From NCBI GenBank assembly GCA_026075535.2, contig AP026541.1:6014001-6078000 (forward strand): DNA of 64,000 nucleotides. The letters are read 5' to 3'. Below the pieces are notes generated by a model. That model was not told the origin of the DNA, ran no database searches, and saw nothing but the letters and a program-made list of their open reading frames with translations. Numbering within the stretch: the first letter of the stretch is position 1; the number at the start of each line of letters is the position of its first letter. Shown here in pieces: positions 11,098 through 20,668 of the stretch. The position numbers were made by a program, and so were the translations under genes. This stretch comes from Tricholoma matsutake. Lineage: Eukaryota; Basidiomycota; Agaricomycetes; Agaricales; Tricholomataceae.

Positions 11098-11928
11098 ATG
11101 CCCAAACGGCGAACCAGAGGCCAACCACCACATCGGGGTCTACGCGACCCCGTTTTGATCACGGGCAACATCTTTGATGATGGCGTCCAAGACTACGACA
11201 CCCGGTTCGAGCAAGACAAATCGGAGGTAGCAGCTGCTTTCAGGGTAGCTAGAGATCTATGGGCCGGGGAAGACCTCTCCGACCCTAACGATGAGGACGA
11301 CGACGACTCTCTTGCTATGCAAGAGGCTCTTCTTTTTGCCGAGGGGGGGCCTAGGCTCTCCTCGAGGAAAACGATCGATCGTGTACGATGGGCACTTGGT
11401 GTCGACGTCGAACACAAGCGCTGGGCTCGTAGCCTCCCAAAGGAGGATATATACTCACAGGAGCTTGGCATCGCTGAGCTCCTTTATCCGGAGGCATCCC
11501 CTGCCCCGCTACCGCCTTGGCCCCCCATCCCTGAGCTGGTGGAGGACAAAGTGCCGTTATCTAGGGATCAGAGGTTGGAAATTGAAGCCACCTCTGATGC
11601 CATGCTTCATCTACTGGACATGATGACCTCCTTTGTAGGTACCGTCCGAGTGTCCGCAGTTCCTCTCAATGACAGGAACTCTTGGCGTCAGATGGCGTGG
11701 GAGCTCTTCACCACCACCTGGCGATTTTCAGGGAGCATGATGGAGTCGCTTTGCGCGGCATCAGCTCCCCTCGACCTTACGTCTCTGGCAGCCTTCCAGG
11801 CTTCCTATGCGGCGATGCAGGCGGCTCAGTCTGCTCCACCAGCGGCAGAGCCTCCAACCGAGGAACCCTTGTCCCCAGAACGGCGTCGACGTCCTCGTGG
11901 CCCCCGCCAACGACCACGCCGAGCTTGA
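11098..11928 (+). CDS. SORE ORF protein, type I, 276 aa, function unknown
   Basis: Uninterrupted 276-codon frame. N-terminus is basic (MPKRRTRGQPPHRG), residues about 22-85 are strongly acidic (DDGVQDYDTRFEQD, AGEDLSDPNDEDDDDS), the centre has the conserved KRWARSLPKEDIYSQELGIA and a Pro-rich linker to IPELVEDKVPLSRD. Then comes the best conserved block FVGTVRVSAVPLNDRNSWRQ / MAWELFTTTWRF and LDLTSLAAFQASYAAMQAAQ, and an Arg-rich C-terminus (ERRRRPRGPRQRPRRA). There is no RT, endonuclease, zinc finger or transposase motif and no signal peptide or membrane segment. Copy D keeps a similarly open 269-codon version, many residues apart but with the same blocks, which suggests selection on the protein while the family was active. 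The basic tail could bind nucleic acid (inference). Confidence 0.7.
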   Translation: MPKRRTRGQPPHRGLRDPVLITGNIFDDGVQDYDTRFEQDKSEVAAAFRVARDLWAGEDLSDPNDEDDDDSLAMQEALLFAEGGPRLSSRKTIDRVRWALGVDVEHKRWARSLPKEDIYSQELGIAELLYPEASPAPLPPWPPIPELVEDKVPLSRDQRLEIEATSDAMLHLLDMMTSFVGTVRVSAVPLNDRNSWRQMAWELFTTTWRFSGSMMESLCAASAPLDLTSLAAFQASYAAMQAAQSAPPAAEPPTEEPLSPERRRRPRGPRQRPRRA

Positions 11929-12008
11929 AGAAGGGGACCCCCCCTTCTCTTCACCGCCCACCAGGGCTGTTGTCGGGATGGCGACAATATGTCGCCGCCC
12001 TTTACCTT

Positions 12009-12260
12009 CCCCCCACTGCGGGGGGGATGATGTCACCGAGTGCATGCTCAGAGTAGCATTTGCTCGAGGGGGGGGCCTCGACCCCCTACCTACAGTAGCT
12101 CCGGTGAATAACCAGCTACGGCAGTTCCGGTGAATAACCAGCTGCCTCATCACTGTCACTTGTGCGTGGACACAGTGATGGTCCACCTCACTCACCTGGG
12201 GTGGTCAACCCTCGTTGTCTGGTGAAAGATGGTTACTCTTCCCGCAAGGGAGGACTTACG
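12009..12260 (+). other. Hairpin-rich 3' UTR module of SORE
   Basis: In order: a C6/G6 stem with loop ACTGC at about 12009-12026; a G-run/C-run stem at about 12066-12086; a stem formed by CCACC and GGTGG around 12182-12205; and a short CCCGCAAGGG stem at 12241-12250. The same four stems occur in copies A, B, D, E and G with compensated or loop changes, so the RNA fold rather than the exact sequence seems to be kept. Confidence 0.5.
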
Positions 12261-13605
12261 GTGAATTGACACTGCTTGCGCCTGATCTGACTTCGGTCGG
12301 ATATGTGGCCGGGGGGACCGAGATAGCACCAGATGGCGAACTAACGGCTAGCCTTTGTGGGGGGGGCCCCTCCCCTACAGATTATTGCCTTTCCTGTCTG
12401 AGAGGACAACGCTGGTACGCCCGCCGTAATGTGGCTTCTGCAAGGGACCTGGTGTGGGATGCGGGCATAGGGAATGCGTAGTCTTAGTAGTACCTTGTTT
12501 GTATCTTGACCCGCGGACTGCGATCGAGCCCCGCGTTATAAATTGTTGACCCCAAAAAAAAAAAAAAAACTATGGTACTAAAGTATCAGGAGCATCAGGA
12601 GCGAGCTGTATTTGAAGTGTGCGATCTTGGGAAAACCAATCTAATAATAGGATGTCCGTGGTTATGGAAGCATAATCCCGAAATTGATTGGAAAACTGGG
12701 AAAGTACAAATGACTTGTTGTCCTAAGGAATGTAATGTGTATGGGAGGAAGATGAAGAAGGAAAAAAGGAAAAAGAAAGAGAAAGAACATCTGAGAAAGT
12801 ATTCTGTTACGATGGAGGAAGTGGAGGATGAGGAAATGCCAAATGGGGAAGTTCCAATCATGATTGAGAAAGAAGAGCAGAAGCAAACCTTTAGAACAAT
12901 TTGTGGAGGACAGTCATGGGACAGAATATCGTGAAGGTGGAGAAGCCAGTGGAGGAATGGGTGCCAAAAGTGTATCATGAACATCTGTCAGTGTTCCAGA
13001 AGAAGGAGTCTGAGTGAATGCTGGTGCGGAAGCCATGGGATCATGCAATTGAGATGAAGCCAGGGTTTGTGCTGAAGAAGTCGAAGGTATATCCGTTATC
13101 TCTGATGGAACAAGAAGAAGTAGATGGGTTCCTGAAGGAGCAATTGCGCAAAGGATACATACGACCTTCGAAATCACCGCAGATGTCACCAATATTCTTC
13201 ATGCCAAAAAAAGACCAAAGGAAGAGGATGTGTACCGATTATAGGTATTTGAATGAGTGGACAGTGAAGAACGCATACCCACTGCCATTGATCTCAGAAA
13301 TAATTGACAAGGTGGGAAAAGCCAAGGTCTTTACAAAATTGGATTTATGATGGGGATACAACAATGTACAAATAAAGAAAGGAGATGAGTGGAAGGCAGC
13401 ATTTGCCATGCGTTGAGGATCCTTCGAGCTGCTTGTCATGTTTTTTGGGATGACTAATAGTCCCCCAACCTTTCAAAATATGATGAATGACATTTTCAAG
13501 GACATAATAGACAAAGGCGTGGTAATAATATTTATTGACAACATTCTGATATTCACGGAGGATGAAGAGAATCATGAGGCGATAGTACAGGAGGTACTAT
13601 GGAGG

Positions 13606-15836
13606 TTTTTTTTTTCTTTTTTTTTTTTTTGGGTCAACAATTTATAACGTGGGGCTCGATCGCAGTCCGCGGAGCAGGATACAAACTTGGGTACTACTAT
13701 AACTACGCTTCCCCTCACCCATATCCTACCCAGGTCCTCGTTTTAGCCACTTTAGGCGGGCAGTGCCACAGACGTTGGCCTCTCAGCCAGGAAAGGCAAT
13801 AATCTGGAGGGGGAGACCCCCTCCCGAAGCTAGCCATTAGATCACCCGCTGGTGCGAACCGGTCCCCCAGCAACATATCCAACCGAAGTCAGATCAGGCA
13901 CAGCCGTGTTAATTCACTGTAAATCCCCCCTTGCGGGAGGAATAACCATCCGCATACTCCCAGCCAATGAGGATTGACCACCCCAGATGAATGAGGTGGA
14001 CCATCACCGTGTAATGCACGCATGACAGTAATGTGGCGGCTGGTTGTTCACCTGGTTATTCACCGGAACCGTCGTAGGCAGGGGGCCAAGGCCCCCCTCA
14101 AGCAAATGCGCTGCAAGCCCATGCACTCGATAACAGTTTCCCCCCCGCAGCGGGGAGAACGTAAAGGGCAGCAACATTTGTCACCATCCCGATAATGGCC
14201 ACCAATTGGTGCTTGGTGGCCGTGAATGTAGAGGGGGATAGGCCCCTGTACTAGTTGCGGCGCTGCTGTCCACGAGGACCTCGAGGACGATGGCGCCGTG
14301 CTGGGGACGAGGGTTCCCCAGATTGAGGCTCTGATTGAGCAGTGTGCATCGCCGCATAGGAAGCCCGGAAGGCTGCCGGAGACGTGAGATCGAGAGGTGT
14401 CGGAATGGCTGCTAGTTCCGCCGACATCGTCTCAGACAGTCGCCAGGTGGTCGTGAATAACTCCCAGGCCATTTGGCGCCATGCGTTCCTCTCTGCAGGG
14501 GGAACGGCGGATGTACGGACGGTACCAACAAACATGGTCATCGCGTCGAGTTGGTGTAGCATGGCATGAGAGGTGGCTTCAATTTCCAACCTGTCATTCA
14601 CAGATAGCGGCACGTTGTCCTCCACCAACTCAGGGATGGGGGGCAAAGGCGGTAATGGGGCAGGGGATGCCTCCGGATAGAAGAGCTCGGCCATGCCGAG
14701 CTCCTGTGAGTACATGTCCTCGCATTCGAGACTGCGAGTCCATCGTTTATGTGCGACATGGACATCCTGTGCCCACAGCACACGGTCTATCATTTGCCTC
14801 GAGGCCAGCTTGGGGCTGCTCTCAGCGTAATTGAGGGCCTCTCGCATAGCAAGAGAGTCCTCGTCATCCTCAGGGTCGGAGAGGTCTTCTCCAGCCCATA
14901 GATCTCTAACTGCCCGTAGGGCAGTAGCTACATCCGGATCATCTTGATCGTACCGGGTGTCATAGTCTTGGATGCCATCGTCATAGATGTCGCCCATAAT
15001 CAGGGAGGGGTCATGTAGACCCCAGCGTGGTGTTTGGGCTCTGGTTCGCCATTTAGGCATTGAGAGGGGAAGTTAATGCTAGTAGGTGATAGTAGAAATC
15101 AAGATATGTAGCGTGCCATCGATAACGGTTGGTCCCTTATCTCTATTCTGGGTCCACCCGATACTGCCTCCAAACGCTCTGAGGGGGGGACAGGCCGCAC
15201 ATCCTGTCACCCAGTGGGAGAAGACTGAACCCGGGTCATAACACCCTAGAAGAGTGAGCACCGGAGGTAGAGGGTTGGTGGTGAGTAGCGGCCACCAGAG
15301 CGTCGACCTAGCTGTCAGGGGGCACCATCGCCCGGCCCCTTTTAACGATGGTGTATTCCAATGGGTAGTCAGTGTAGCATGTCTCTAGTAATAGAAACTC
15401 ACAGAGCATGGAGGCTGGGAGCCTCCCAGACGGCCAGCAGTCCAGTAAGAACGTCCTTCCCCCTAAGCCAGACCTCCCCCAGCTAAACGAGTGCTTCTAC
15501 TTGGGCGAGCGTTGAAGCAGGCATCCCACACCCACTCTAAGCCCCCATAGGGACCCAGACTACTCTTTCATAGACATCACTCACCTAGCCAGGATCCTCG
15601 AAGCCAAGGGGAACGAGACAGATAGCAGTCACTGTTGGAAACAATGACCGAGACATCCCCGGAGATCGGATGGACGGATCTCTGAGCAAATCAGGGCAGG
15701 CCTGGAGACGCCGAGAGCATTCGTGATGGCGAAGTCCGATCGAAAATCGGACAAAAATTGAAGTGTCGACGTCGCATGCAACATTGAGCAGAGGTGTTTA
15801 CCACTATTTATGGTGGTTGTAACAAGTCAAGGAGCG
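13606..15836 (-). mobile_element. SORE copy D (type I, open ORF)
   Basis: Complete 2.23 kb copy on the minus strand: T-run at 13606 (A-tail), conserved 3' tip, hairpin-bearing 3' UTR, ORF 15060-14251, and the 5' end at 15836. It lies in the RT of G1. There is no target duplication and about 130 bp of G1 is missing at the junction, so the insertion was accompanied by a target deletion or the flanks were later rearranged. Confidence 0.85.
14251..15060 (-). CDS. SORE ORF protein, type I, 269 aa, function unknown
   Basis: Second intact copy of the SORE protein. Blocks shared with copy C: MPKWRTRAQ at the N-terminus, GDIYDDGIQDYDTRYDQD, RDLWAGEDLSDPEDDEDSLA, HKRWTRSLECEDMYSQELGM, IPELVEDNVPLS, ERNAWRQMAWELFTTTWRLS, LDLTSPAAFRASYAAM and the basic tail RRHRPRGPRGQQRRN. 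Many positions differ between C and D but no stop or frameshift has arisen, in contrast to other elements here which are full of TGA codons. The ATG is preceded by a long 5' UTR with other short frames, as in copy C. I know no family that matches. Confidence 0.7.
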   Translation of the reverse strand: MPKWRTRAQTPRWGLHDPSLIMGDIYDDGIQDYDTRYDQDDPDVATALRAVRDLWAGEDLSDPEDDEDSLAMREALNYAESSPKLASRQMIDRVLWAQDVHVAHKRWTRSLECEDMYSQELGMAELFYPEASPAPLPPLPPIPELVEDNVPLSVNDRLEIEATSHAMLHQLDAMTMFVGTVRTSAVPPAERNAWRQMAWELFTTTWRLSETMSAELAAIPTPLDLTSPAAFRASYAAMHTAQSEPQSGEPSSPARRHRPRGPRGQQRRN

Positions 15837-18082
15837 TCGGTTCAAGCCTTCTTGGGACTCGCAAATTATTATCATCGCTTTGTGCACAATTTTTCCAAAA
15901 TTGCCGCACCCTTACATAACCTTATGCAAAAGGGAGTAGTATGGAGGTGGGGAGAGCAGCAGCAGACAGTGTTTGAGGAGTTGAAGAGGAAGTTTGTGGA
16001 AGGACCAATATTAGCCCCAGTAGATTTCACACGCCCTTTGCGAGTGGAATCCGATGCATCCAATTTTGCTACTGGAGCGGTATTATCAATGCTGTGCAAA
16101 GATGACAAATGGCATCCTTGTGCATACTTGTCAAAAGGGTTGAATGATGTGGAGAGGAATTATGATGTGCATGACAAAGAGATGTTGGGGATAATACGAG
16201 CATTGGAGGTGTGGAGGCATTATTTGGAGGGATGTACACATGAGATTGAGATCTGGACAAATCATCAAAATCTGCAATACTTCATGTCCGCTAAAAAGCT
16301 TAATCGCAGGCAAGCACGTTGGGCACTATTCCTATCGCGTTTCAACTTTCACTTGGTCCACAAAGTGGGAAGCTTAATGAGGAAAGCAGATGCATTATCC
16401 AGACATATTGATCATAAAAGGGGGGTGGAGGAGGACAATAAAAATGTTACCTTACTCAAACCCGAATACTTTCGCATTTGCACTATGCGTCAAGGGCATC
16501 TATTAATAGATATCTCGGAAACAGAAATATTGTCTAAAATTATACAATGTTCAGAAATGGACGATGAAGTAGTGGAAGCCATGAAAGCTCTGAAGGGAGA
16601 GAAGAAAGGTAATATCAAAGGAGATGAATGGGCTGAGGAACAAGGGTTGGTGTTGTTTCGAGGAAAAGTGTATGTACCAAAGGATCAGGATTTGTGAAGG
16701 GAGATCGTCCGGTTACATCACAATACGCTGATTGCTGGACACCCAGGAAGATGGAAGATGTTGGAATTAGTAATGAGAAATTATTGGTGGCCCGGAATTT
16801 CGAAGTATGTGTTGGGGTATGTGGATGGATGTGATACGTGCATGAGGGGGAAGAATTTTCCAGAGAAACCTGCAGGAAAATTAATGCTGAACCCTATACC
16901 TAACGCGCCGTGGCAAGATATATCTGTGGATTTTATTACCGGATTACCTGAGGCTCAAGGGTACGATGCAATATTCGTAGTATGTGACCGCTTTACAAAG
17001 GAGGTCCATATCATTCCTACTACTACAGAAACCTCATCATTGGGCTTGGTGCGCCTCTATCTAAATCAGGTATGGCAGTTACATGGGTTACCCGATACCA
17101 TTATCTCCGATCGCGGACCACAATTTGCTTCCACGTTTATGCGAGAACTAAACAACATATTGGGAATTCAAACTAAATTATCTATGGCATATCACCTGCA
17201 GACTGATGGGCAGACAGAGAGAATGAATCAGGAGTTGGAGCAGTACCTACATATGTTTGTCAACTACCGACAAACTGACTGGCCCAAATGGTTGGCAATT
17301 GCTGAATTTTCCCACAATAACAAATTCCATTTGGCTACTCGTATGTCACCCTTTTTCGCAAATTATGGATATCATCCTCACATGGGAGTAGAACCCAGAA
17401 GGGAAGTCAAAGTACAGTCGGTAGAAGACTTTGTATCTAAGATGCAAAAGGTACCAGAGGAAGCAGAGGCGGCATTGAAGAAAGCACATGATGACATGAT
17501 GCGACACGCAAATCGTACTTGAGCACGCGCTCCAGAGTACAATGTTGGTGACTTGGTATGGCTAAGTACCAAGGACCTGAATATTCCACGACCTTTGAGG
17601 AAACTTATGGAAAAACAAGTTGGCCCATATGCGATCTCTAAAGTGATCTTGCCTAATGCGGTAGTGCTAAAATTACCCCGATCATTCAAGATTGATCCCA
17701 AGATTAATGTATCTCGCCTATGCCCTTACCGCCCGCCCACTATTCCTGGCCAACAAACTACTCCGCAACCTCCGATAATAGTAGAAGGTGCTCCAGAATA
17801 CATAGTTGAAGAAATTCTAGACTCATGTCTTCGACAGAACAAATTGGAGTTCTTAATAAAGTGGAAAAACTATACCAATGAAAATAATTCGTGGGAACCT
17901 GAAGAGAATTGTAAGCGAGTGCGTAACGCGATTGCCCAATTCTTTAAACATAATCCAATTGCTCCGTGTCGCATTGTGAGAATGGTGTATGAGGGGATGA
18001 GATTCCGGCCTTACCAAAATTTCACAGAGGGGACAGACATAATATTTTCTCGCCTGGAAGTCGAGGCATAAAAGGGGGGTAA

Positions 18083-18484
18083 TGTTAGGAAACCACCCCA
18101 TTACCTAATAAAATTTCATTTTTATTTTATTATGTCGAATTACGCTACATGATGCCAAATGACGCTACACTTTGATAGCGTGAGAATTTTATTTTGCATG
18201 CATCAATATGTATGCGCATGTATGAACGTGTCAGTAACAACAATGTACAATATATGTAACATAGTATATAAACCCTAAATACACGCCTAGGGGACCCCAG
18301 TTGTGTTCTCTTAGGTATTCCACCTACGTTTTCGGTGTGAAAGGCCTATCTCAACAAACTCACCTATTAATAACCCCTCGCATCAAAACCATCAATTCCC
18401 CCATCACAAGCGCAGATCCTGCCCCCTTCTTGTAGAGAGAACCCGCATGGTCTTAGCTAGCAGATAGTGGGTGTCACCCTAACA
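18083..18484 (+). repeat. G1 3' LTR (402 bp)
   Basis: Begins TGTTAGG and ends CCTAACA (7 bp terminal inverted repeat, TG...CA). Preceded by a purine tract. A TATATAAA box at 18265-18272 fits the LTR promoter. The partner 5' LTR is not in the window, so divergence cannot be estimated. Confidence 0.85.
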
Positions 18485-19504
18485 GGTGCGGTCCGATCAA
18501 GTATCGATTGATATCAAGGATGATCGATGAGATCGATGGCGAACAAGTTTATCGTCGATGGTCAATGTGTGAATTCTGGCGACCTTTCGATAGGTCAATA
18601 GTATACAAAGGGTATGGCAAATGGCTATGAAGTGTTGGAAGGGTTGCTAGTGCTAATGACGAGAGGATCAAAGGAGGATCAAGGATGCGATGATCGCAGA
18701 GGTTTCTCATTGATCAAGAAAACCCATAGAGACTTAGATTGTTTTAGAAAGTTGATCAGATGCTTAGAACTGTATATGAGACAATAGGTGAAGACAATTT
18801 CTTGTATTTTCCAGTAGATACTACAGAGTTTTATATGTTTTAAAGAAAGTTCCTAAAATGGAATGAGAAACATGTGTAGAACATGAGGCAAAAGATATGA
18901 GTTAAGGCACAAGGCCAAAAAGGAGACTGGAATCCAAACAAGAAAGAGATGTATCATATGATGAAGGAGTAATAAAGGGAAAGAACTAAAAAGAGACTGT
19001 CCTTTGTGTATAAATCATGCTAAGTCTCACAATAATTTGTCCAGTGGGTTCTGTGCATGATAGGGACTTGGAATGAGGCTGACCTACTATCAGCAGGTTT
19101 GGGCACAAGTTGGAATCCTTCCTGGCACATGGTGTTCCACCATTCAGATAACAAAGGTGGTGCCCGATGTTGCTCGTAGTCTCTCAATATTGATCGATAA
19201 CGCTCGATGATGGTTGATGACGGTCAACGATGTTCAATCGCAGTCGCAGTTTGTTCGAAGATGATTGGGGATGTTCGATGGTCGGTTAGAGGGATCTTAG
19301 GGGCTTTCGAGGTAGTCCTAAGGTTGTGCGATGTGGTCTCTTGGTACAATCGATGTTGCTGGTGATGTGTCGATGCGGTCGATATGATATTGCAATCGAT
19401 AGACTGGGTTGCGCTGTGTCTGGGACCTCATAGGAGTTAGCTGATGTGATTAGAATGATGTTAAAGTGGTGAATCGGTCCTTGAGCCGAGGAGACAACCT
19501 ATCA
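18485..19504 (+). repeat. Repeat R copy 1 (LTR-like), left part missing
   Basis: Matches the right-hand part (about 1.02 of 1.19 kb) of R copies 2 and 3. It starts immediately after the G1 LTR, meaning that G1 inserted into this copy, and ends at ACCTATCA, where LINE e begins. Contains a TATA-like GTATAAA near 19009 and many CGAT/GATG motifs between 19190 and 19400. No convincing ORF. Confidence 0.7.
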
Positions 19505-20213
19505 ACGTGCCCCTGGCTTCTGGTAAAATCTCACAGTACAACACGAATCTTAGATCTGTGGGTACAAACATCAGGTCGATCACTGTGGGGTGGAAGCCCT
19601 GTTGTGGGGGAAAGTGTGTGGGTCCCTCCTCAGTGGGGAGGGCCCTTGTTAGGCCTAAAGCTGTCGCCATTTCCACTAGGTGTTCAGTGTGGATGGAGTG
19701 CTCAGGCCCTTGGGGGTCCCAAGAGGCATGTCTCACATTGAAGTCACCACACATGAAGTGAAGGCATGGGATCGTCATAACGCTTTTGTACAGAAGCATG
19801 ATGGCCAAATGTTGGCTGTCCAAGTAGATGTTAGCGAATAACATGACATCTTCTCCTATTCCCAATGAGAACAACAGGATGTCACAATTGTTGATCAGGT
19901 CTCGTTGGAGACCTGGTCTGAGATTGGTGATGCTGTTCAAGAAATACACAGCAATGCGTGGAGGGGAGTCGATCCCTGATGGTCGCACCAAAGTACACCA
20001 ATTGGGGCTCATCGGTGTGCTGATGACTTCTTCTCCCTCCCTGTTGTGGGCAGAGGGAGCGTATCTTATAAGTCGCCACGGAGGCTCTTGAATGAAGAGC
20101 AGGTCGTAATCATCTATGAAGTCTGCCAGTAAAGAGTCCATGTATCCCCAGTTTCTGTTTACATTTTGACTAAATATGCATAACTGTGGGGTAGATCTAA
20201 GTCTCTCCCTCAT
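19505..20213 (-). pseudogene. LINE ORF2 N-terminus: AP endonuclease (truncated)
   Basis: From ATG 20213 (MRERLRSTPQLCIFSQNVNR) the frame is open through the endonuclease domain: QNVNRNWGYMDS, IQEPPWRLIRY, MCGDFNVRHASWD and VIDLMFVPTDLRFVLY. It stops being LINE at 19505, just before the TSDHAP motif, because repeat R starts there. The conserved Asn, Glu and Asp/Asn of the active site are present, but RT and RNase H are absent, so this cannot act alone. Confidence 0.8.
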
Positions 20214-20433
20214 TTACGTTCAGCCACCGTGTCCTGCAGGAGGGTAAGCAGGAGGGGAGCAAGAGTTGCATCTCGCACTCACCTCGTCATAGCGAGCCTT
20301 GATCCAGTCATGATCAAAGCAATGTCACCAGAAATTGCATCAACGATCGTCGGATGTGTGATTTTTCCAGCAGTTTATACACCTAGCCGGGTGTGGGCAT
20401 GCCTCCCCCTCTGGGGTGGCTGGGACAGGAGGG
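19505..20433 (-). mobile_element. LINE e: ORF1 end and start of ORF2 of a Tad-like LINE
   Basis: Collinear with about 36630-37530 of LINE g. With LINE f (32369-32511 and 40788-41739) it forms one split LINE: f holds the 5' end and ORF1 N-terminus, e the ORF1 end and endonuclease. About 750 bp of ORF1 between them is missing at the SORE F insertion. The ORF1 C-terminal cysteine cluster is readable between 20300 and 20370. Confidence 0.75.
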
Positions 20434-20483
20434 TTTTTTTTTTAGGTCAACAATTTATAACACGGGACTTGAACACAATCCGC
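20434..20483 (-). mobile_element. SORE copy F, 3' tip (rest at 30240-32368)
   Basis: T-run at 20434-20443 followed by GGTCAACAATTTATAA and the reverse of the SORE 3' end, cut after CCGC at 20480-20483 by repeat R. The same CCGC restarts the element at 30240, giving a 4 bp target duplication around R copy 2. Confidence 0.75.
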
Positions 20484-20519
20484 TGATGATGCTCAACCCG
20501 GGAAAACCACCAGAACTGC

Positions 20520-20654
20520 TGGAGACGGCCAAGGTGTTCTCCCTGAAAGGCCCATCGTGGTTTTGTCCCGACAAGCTAGCTACATGTGACTGTCTACGTG
20601 GCTACCTACTGATGTCACGTGATCACATGGAGGCGTGCCTTCGGCACATCTCCA
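20520..20654 (-). repeat. G2 3' LTR (135 bp)
   Basis: Ends TGGAGA...TCTCCA form a terminal inverted repeat. Same length as the copy at 28948-29082. Contains the stem GTGCC/GGCAC near 20636-20648 whose three-base loop is TTC here and GAA in the other LTR. Confidence 0.85.
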
Positions 20655-20668
20655 TCTGCCCCCCTCTA
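20655..20668 (-). promoter_or_regulatory. G2 polypurine tract
   Basis: On the minus strand AGAGGGGGGCAGA directly precedes the 3' LTR, as expected for the plus-strand priming site of reverse transcription. Confidence 0.75.

Larger units (their letters stand above)
10316..12569 (+). mobile_element. SORE copy C (type I, open ORF; reference copy)
   Basis: 2254 bp from CGCTCCTTGACTTGTTACAA to the A-tail at 12554-12569. Order: about 780 bp 5' UTR, ORF 11098-11928, 640 bp 3' UTR, conserved 3' tip CGCGGACTGCGATCGAGCC...TTATAAATTGTTGACC. The last roughly 45 bases closely match the 3' end of the Tad-like LINE, and weaker similarity continues upstream (CTTTCC..GCTGAGAGG). Left flank is LINE d, right flank is gypsy G1; no target duplication is visible. 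Confidence 0.85.
12572..18071 (+). pseudogene. G1 pol: protease end, RT, RNase H, integrase, chromodomain
   Basis: Order along the strand: end of protease (LIIGCPWLWKHNPEIDW), RT ([47 protein letters not shown]), SORE D, RNase H (RVESDASNFATGAVLS, NYDVHDKEMLGI), integrase with its His/Cys finger (HHNTLIAGHPG ... CDTC), catalytic motifs VDFITGLP, ISDRGPQFAS and QTDGQTERMNQE, then a chromodomain EYIVEEILDSCLRQNKLEFL with the aromatic cage residues WKNY and NNSWEPEEN. The RT active site reads FIDN where FIDD or YVDD is usual. In-frame stops at 13015, 13348, 16695 and 17520 are TGA where CGA is likely, and about 45 RT codons are missing across the SORE D junction. Not functional. Confidence 0.85.
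12570..18484 (+). mobile_element. G1: Ty3/gypsy chromovirus lacking its 5' part, interrupted by SORE D
   Basis: Starts inside the protease region directly after the A-tail of SORE C; the 5' LTR, gag and most of the protease are absent. The pol region runs to 18071, followed by the polypurine tract AAAAGGGGGG (18070-18079) and the 3' LTR (18083-18484). SORE D (13606-15836) interrupts the RT. The element sits inside a copy of repeat R, which continues right after its LTR. Confidence 0.85.

Noticed and set aside
12720..12800. A Lys/Glu-rich stretch as a nuclear protein gene
   Set aside because: It lies in frame after the G1 protease end and before RT, a normal low-complexity linker of the polyprotein.
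15810..16697. A 295-codon frame beginning MVVVTSQGAS read as one gene
   Set aside because: Its first codons are antisense to the SORE D 5' end; real gypsy sequence begins only at 15837. Similar false starts occur at 2224, 5353 and 5369.
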